From: CAYVUM01 sp964619055
GTDB taxonomy: Bacteria > Pseudomonadota > Alphaproteobacteria > Rhodospirillales > Defluviicoccaceae
Assembly: GCA_964619055.1 (NCBI GenBank)
Contig: CAZUDB010000085.1
Location: 1 to 6,379, forward strand
Direction of reading: 5' to 3'
Length of the DNA stretch: 6,379 bases
How positions within the stretch are numbered: the stretch's first letter is position 1; every line of letters starts with the position of its first letter. The notes under the pieces were generated by a model, which had not been told where the DNA came from, made no database searches, and was given only the letters and a program-made list of their open reading frames with translations. A program made the translations under genes and the position numbers. Below, one piece after another: positions 5,529 through 6,379 of the stretch.

Positions 5529-6256
5529 GGATTGAACTCCTCCGGTTGAATGCGAGATCCATTAATCAGGTCGTCGAATTGCTGCTTTATTTCTAGAAAG
5601 GACCCGATAAAATTACGAGAGAAACTCATCTGAACATCAACGCCATCGGATAGGGCATATATAGATTGGCAGGATGGATTAGGAACACTTCCTGGTTTTT
5701 TGCATAGCAAATAAAGATGTGATTCACGATCTACCAAATAAACATCCGTTGTCCTTCTGTAATCTTCGAAATTATACCTGATCCAACCCAATTCTACATC
5801 TTTACTTTCTGTGGCTGCGCCTTCCCTGAAGAGATTTAGTAGTGTTTCACCTCTTGCTTTTCGACCCGCCGGCGTGAGAAGGACGCGTACTTTGCGATTC
5901 CATCCGGGTTTGCGAAATTCTTCGGCGTTCTCTTCCGTGAAGGCCTCGAGGCCCGGCCACAACATCACCATGCGAAGCCCGTCGGTCAGCGGCTCATCCG
6001 TGCACGGCAGGCCGGAGACGAAGTAGTTGCGCGGGATCGCGTAACGCTCGTCATGCATCCGGAACTCATAGAGCGACGCGTCCTCCCGCCGCTTGACCAG
6101 CGGGCTGAGGAACGGAACCGTCTCGAACCGGTCCCCCGGACGGCAGCGATCCTCGGCCCGGCTCCCGAGTTGACCAAGCGCGACCACGATCACCACCGCA
6201 ACCGCGCCGCCGATCCACCACAACCGCCGCCGCGAACGTCCCGTTTTGCCCGTCAT
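5525..6256 (-). CDS. Membrane-anchored protein of unknown function
   Basis: A 243-residue protein. A basic N-terminus (GKTGRSRRR) precedes one membrane helix at about 12-30. The remaining 210 residues should then lie in the periplasm. No family name is recognised. Visible landmarks are four cysteines (38, 85, 185, 196) that could form two disulfides, RYAIPRNYF (71-79), a LYLLC...PNPSC block (181-196) and a C-terminal SFSRNFIGSF (211-220). The layout loosely recalls small proteins encoded near type VI secretion lipase effectors, but I cannot confirm this. Bases 6001-6240 are 68% GC and 5581-5820 only 40%, an unusual break inside one gene. The start ATG (6254-6256) follows a GGGGG-rich Shine-Dalgarno-like run at about 10 bases. 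Its stop overlaps the next ORF as ATGA, so the two form an operon. Confidence 0.75.
   Translation of the reverse strand: MTGKTGRSRRRLWWIGGAVAVVIVVALGQLGSRAEDRCRPGDRFETVPFLSPLVKRREDASLYEFRMHDERYAIPRNYFVSGLPCTDEPLTDGLRMVMLWPGLEAFTEENAEEFRKPGWNRKVRVLLTPAGRKARGETLLNLFREGAATESKDVELGWIRYNFEDYRRTTDVYLVDRESHLYLLCKKPGSVPNPSCQSIYALSDGVDVQMSFSRNFIGSFLEIKQQFDDLINGSRIQPEEFNP
5537..5543 (-). promoter_or_regulatory. Ribosome binding site of the 24-codon ORF
   Basis: GGAGGAG on the minus strand lies inside the last codons of the upstream gene, 8 bases before the overlapping ATG. It is the main evidence that the short ORF is really translated. Confidence 0.65.
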
Positions 6257-6370
6257 ATCCGCTTACCCCCTTCGGCGCTTTGACCCCGCGTTACCGGCCC
6301 AGCTTAGCGGGGATGACGCAGGGCGGCATCGGAAAACGGACGACAGGTGCCGATTGTTGGTGTCAAAACA
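6257..6370. other. Upstream region of the membrane protein gene
   Basis: No gene is supported. It should carry the promoter of the membrane protein gene, but no clear -35/-10 pair was found. A GGGGATGACG string (6309-6318) also occurs at 11-20 near the left edge, and may be a fragment of a second dispersed repeat type or a chance match. Confidence 0.45.
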
Positions 6371-6379
6371 CGTGGATGG
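6371..6379 (-). repeat. Probable start of an inverted copy of the palindromic repeat, cut by the window end
   Basis: The last nine bases, CGTGGATGG, equal the first nine of the reverse complement of the full repeat at 5422-5453. If it continues with CCGGG it would be a copy in opposite orientation, flanking the membrane protein gene. Nine bases alone could match by chance. Confidence 0.45.

Overview
The window is GC-rich overall but mosaic, and looks like chromosomal DNA of a proteobacterium. The best taxonomic hint is a palindromic intergenic repeat (5422-5453, a deleted copy at 5366-5387, and a probable third copy starting at the right edge). Its core, CGTCATGGCCGGG...CCATCCACG, matches from memory a repeat scattered through alphaproteobacterial genomes. 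The C-terminal module of the large cytochrome instead recalls proteins of Binatia-like and other deltaproteobacterial lineages. The assignment is therefore 'probably Alphaproteobacteria, uncultured, with some transferred material', held with moderate confidence.

Layout. (1) 55-408: two divergent tRNA genes with encoded CCA ends, tRNA-Ala(CGC) on minus and tRNA-Gln(UUG) on plus. (2) 409-699: no gene; one strong GC-rich hairpin. (3) 700-2988, minus: a secreted monohaem c-type cytochrome-like protein of about 760 residues with two Cys-rich repeats and an added C-terminal module. (4) 3016-3387: an intergenic stretch holding a candidate promoter and inverted repeat for the cytochrome gene and a candidate terminator for the next gene. 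(5) 3388-4407, minus: an extended short-chain dehydrogenase/reductase. Its ATG overlaps the stop of a coding remnant (4404-4526), which seems to be all that is left of an upstream operon partner. (6) 4531-5157, minus: an AT-rich gene for a small predicted papain/transglutaminase-fold cysteine hydrolase with a visible Cys-His-Asp triad. It is probably an acquired gene that replaced the body of the broken partner. (7) 5173-5453: no gene; an 11-bp tandem duplication and the palindromic repeats. (8) 5454-6256, minus: a membrane-anchored protein of unknown function, GC-rich in its first half and AT-rich in its second. Its stop overlaps the start of a 24-codon ORF that ends exactly at the palindromic repeat.

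All protein genes lie on the minus strand, but they do not form one operon. The cytochrome and the dehydrogenase are separated by a probable terminator, and the protease and the membrane protein by the repeat region. The most notable part is 4404-6379, where base composition swings between about 40% and 68% GC. It contains a broken gene, an effector-like cysteine hydrolase, a truncated coupled ORF and flanking repeats, which together suggest a small accessory or recombination-prone locus. No function linking these genes can be shown from the sequence alone.
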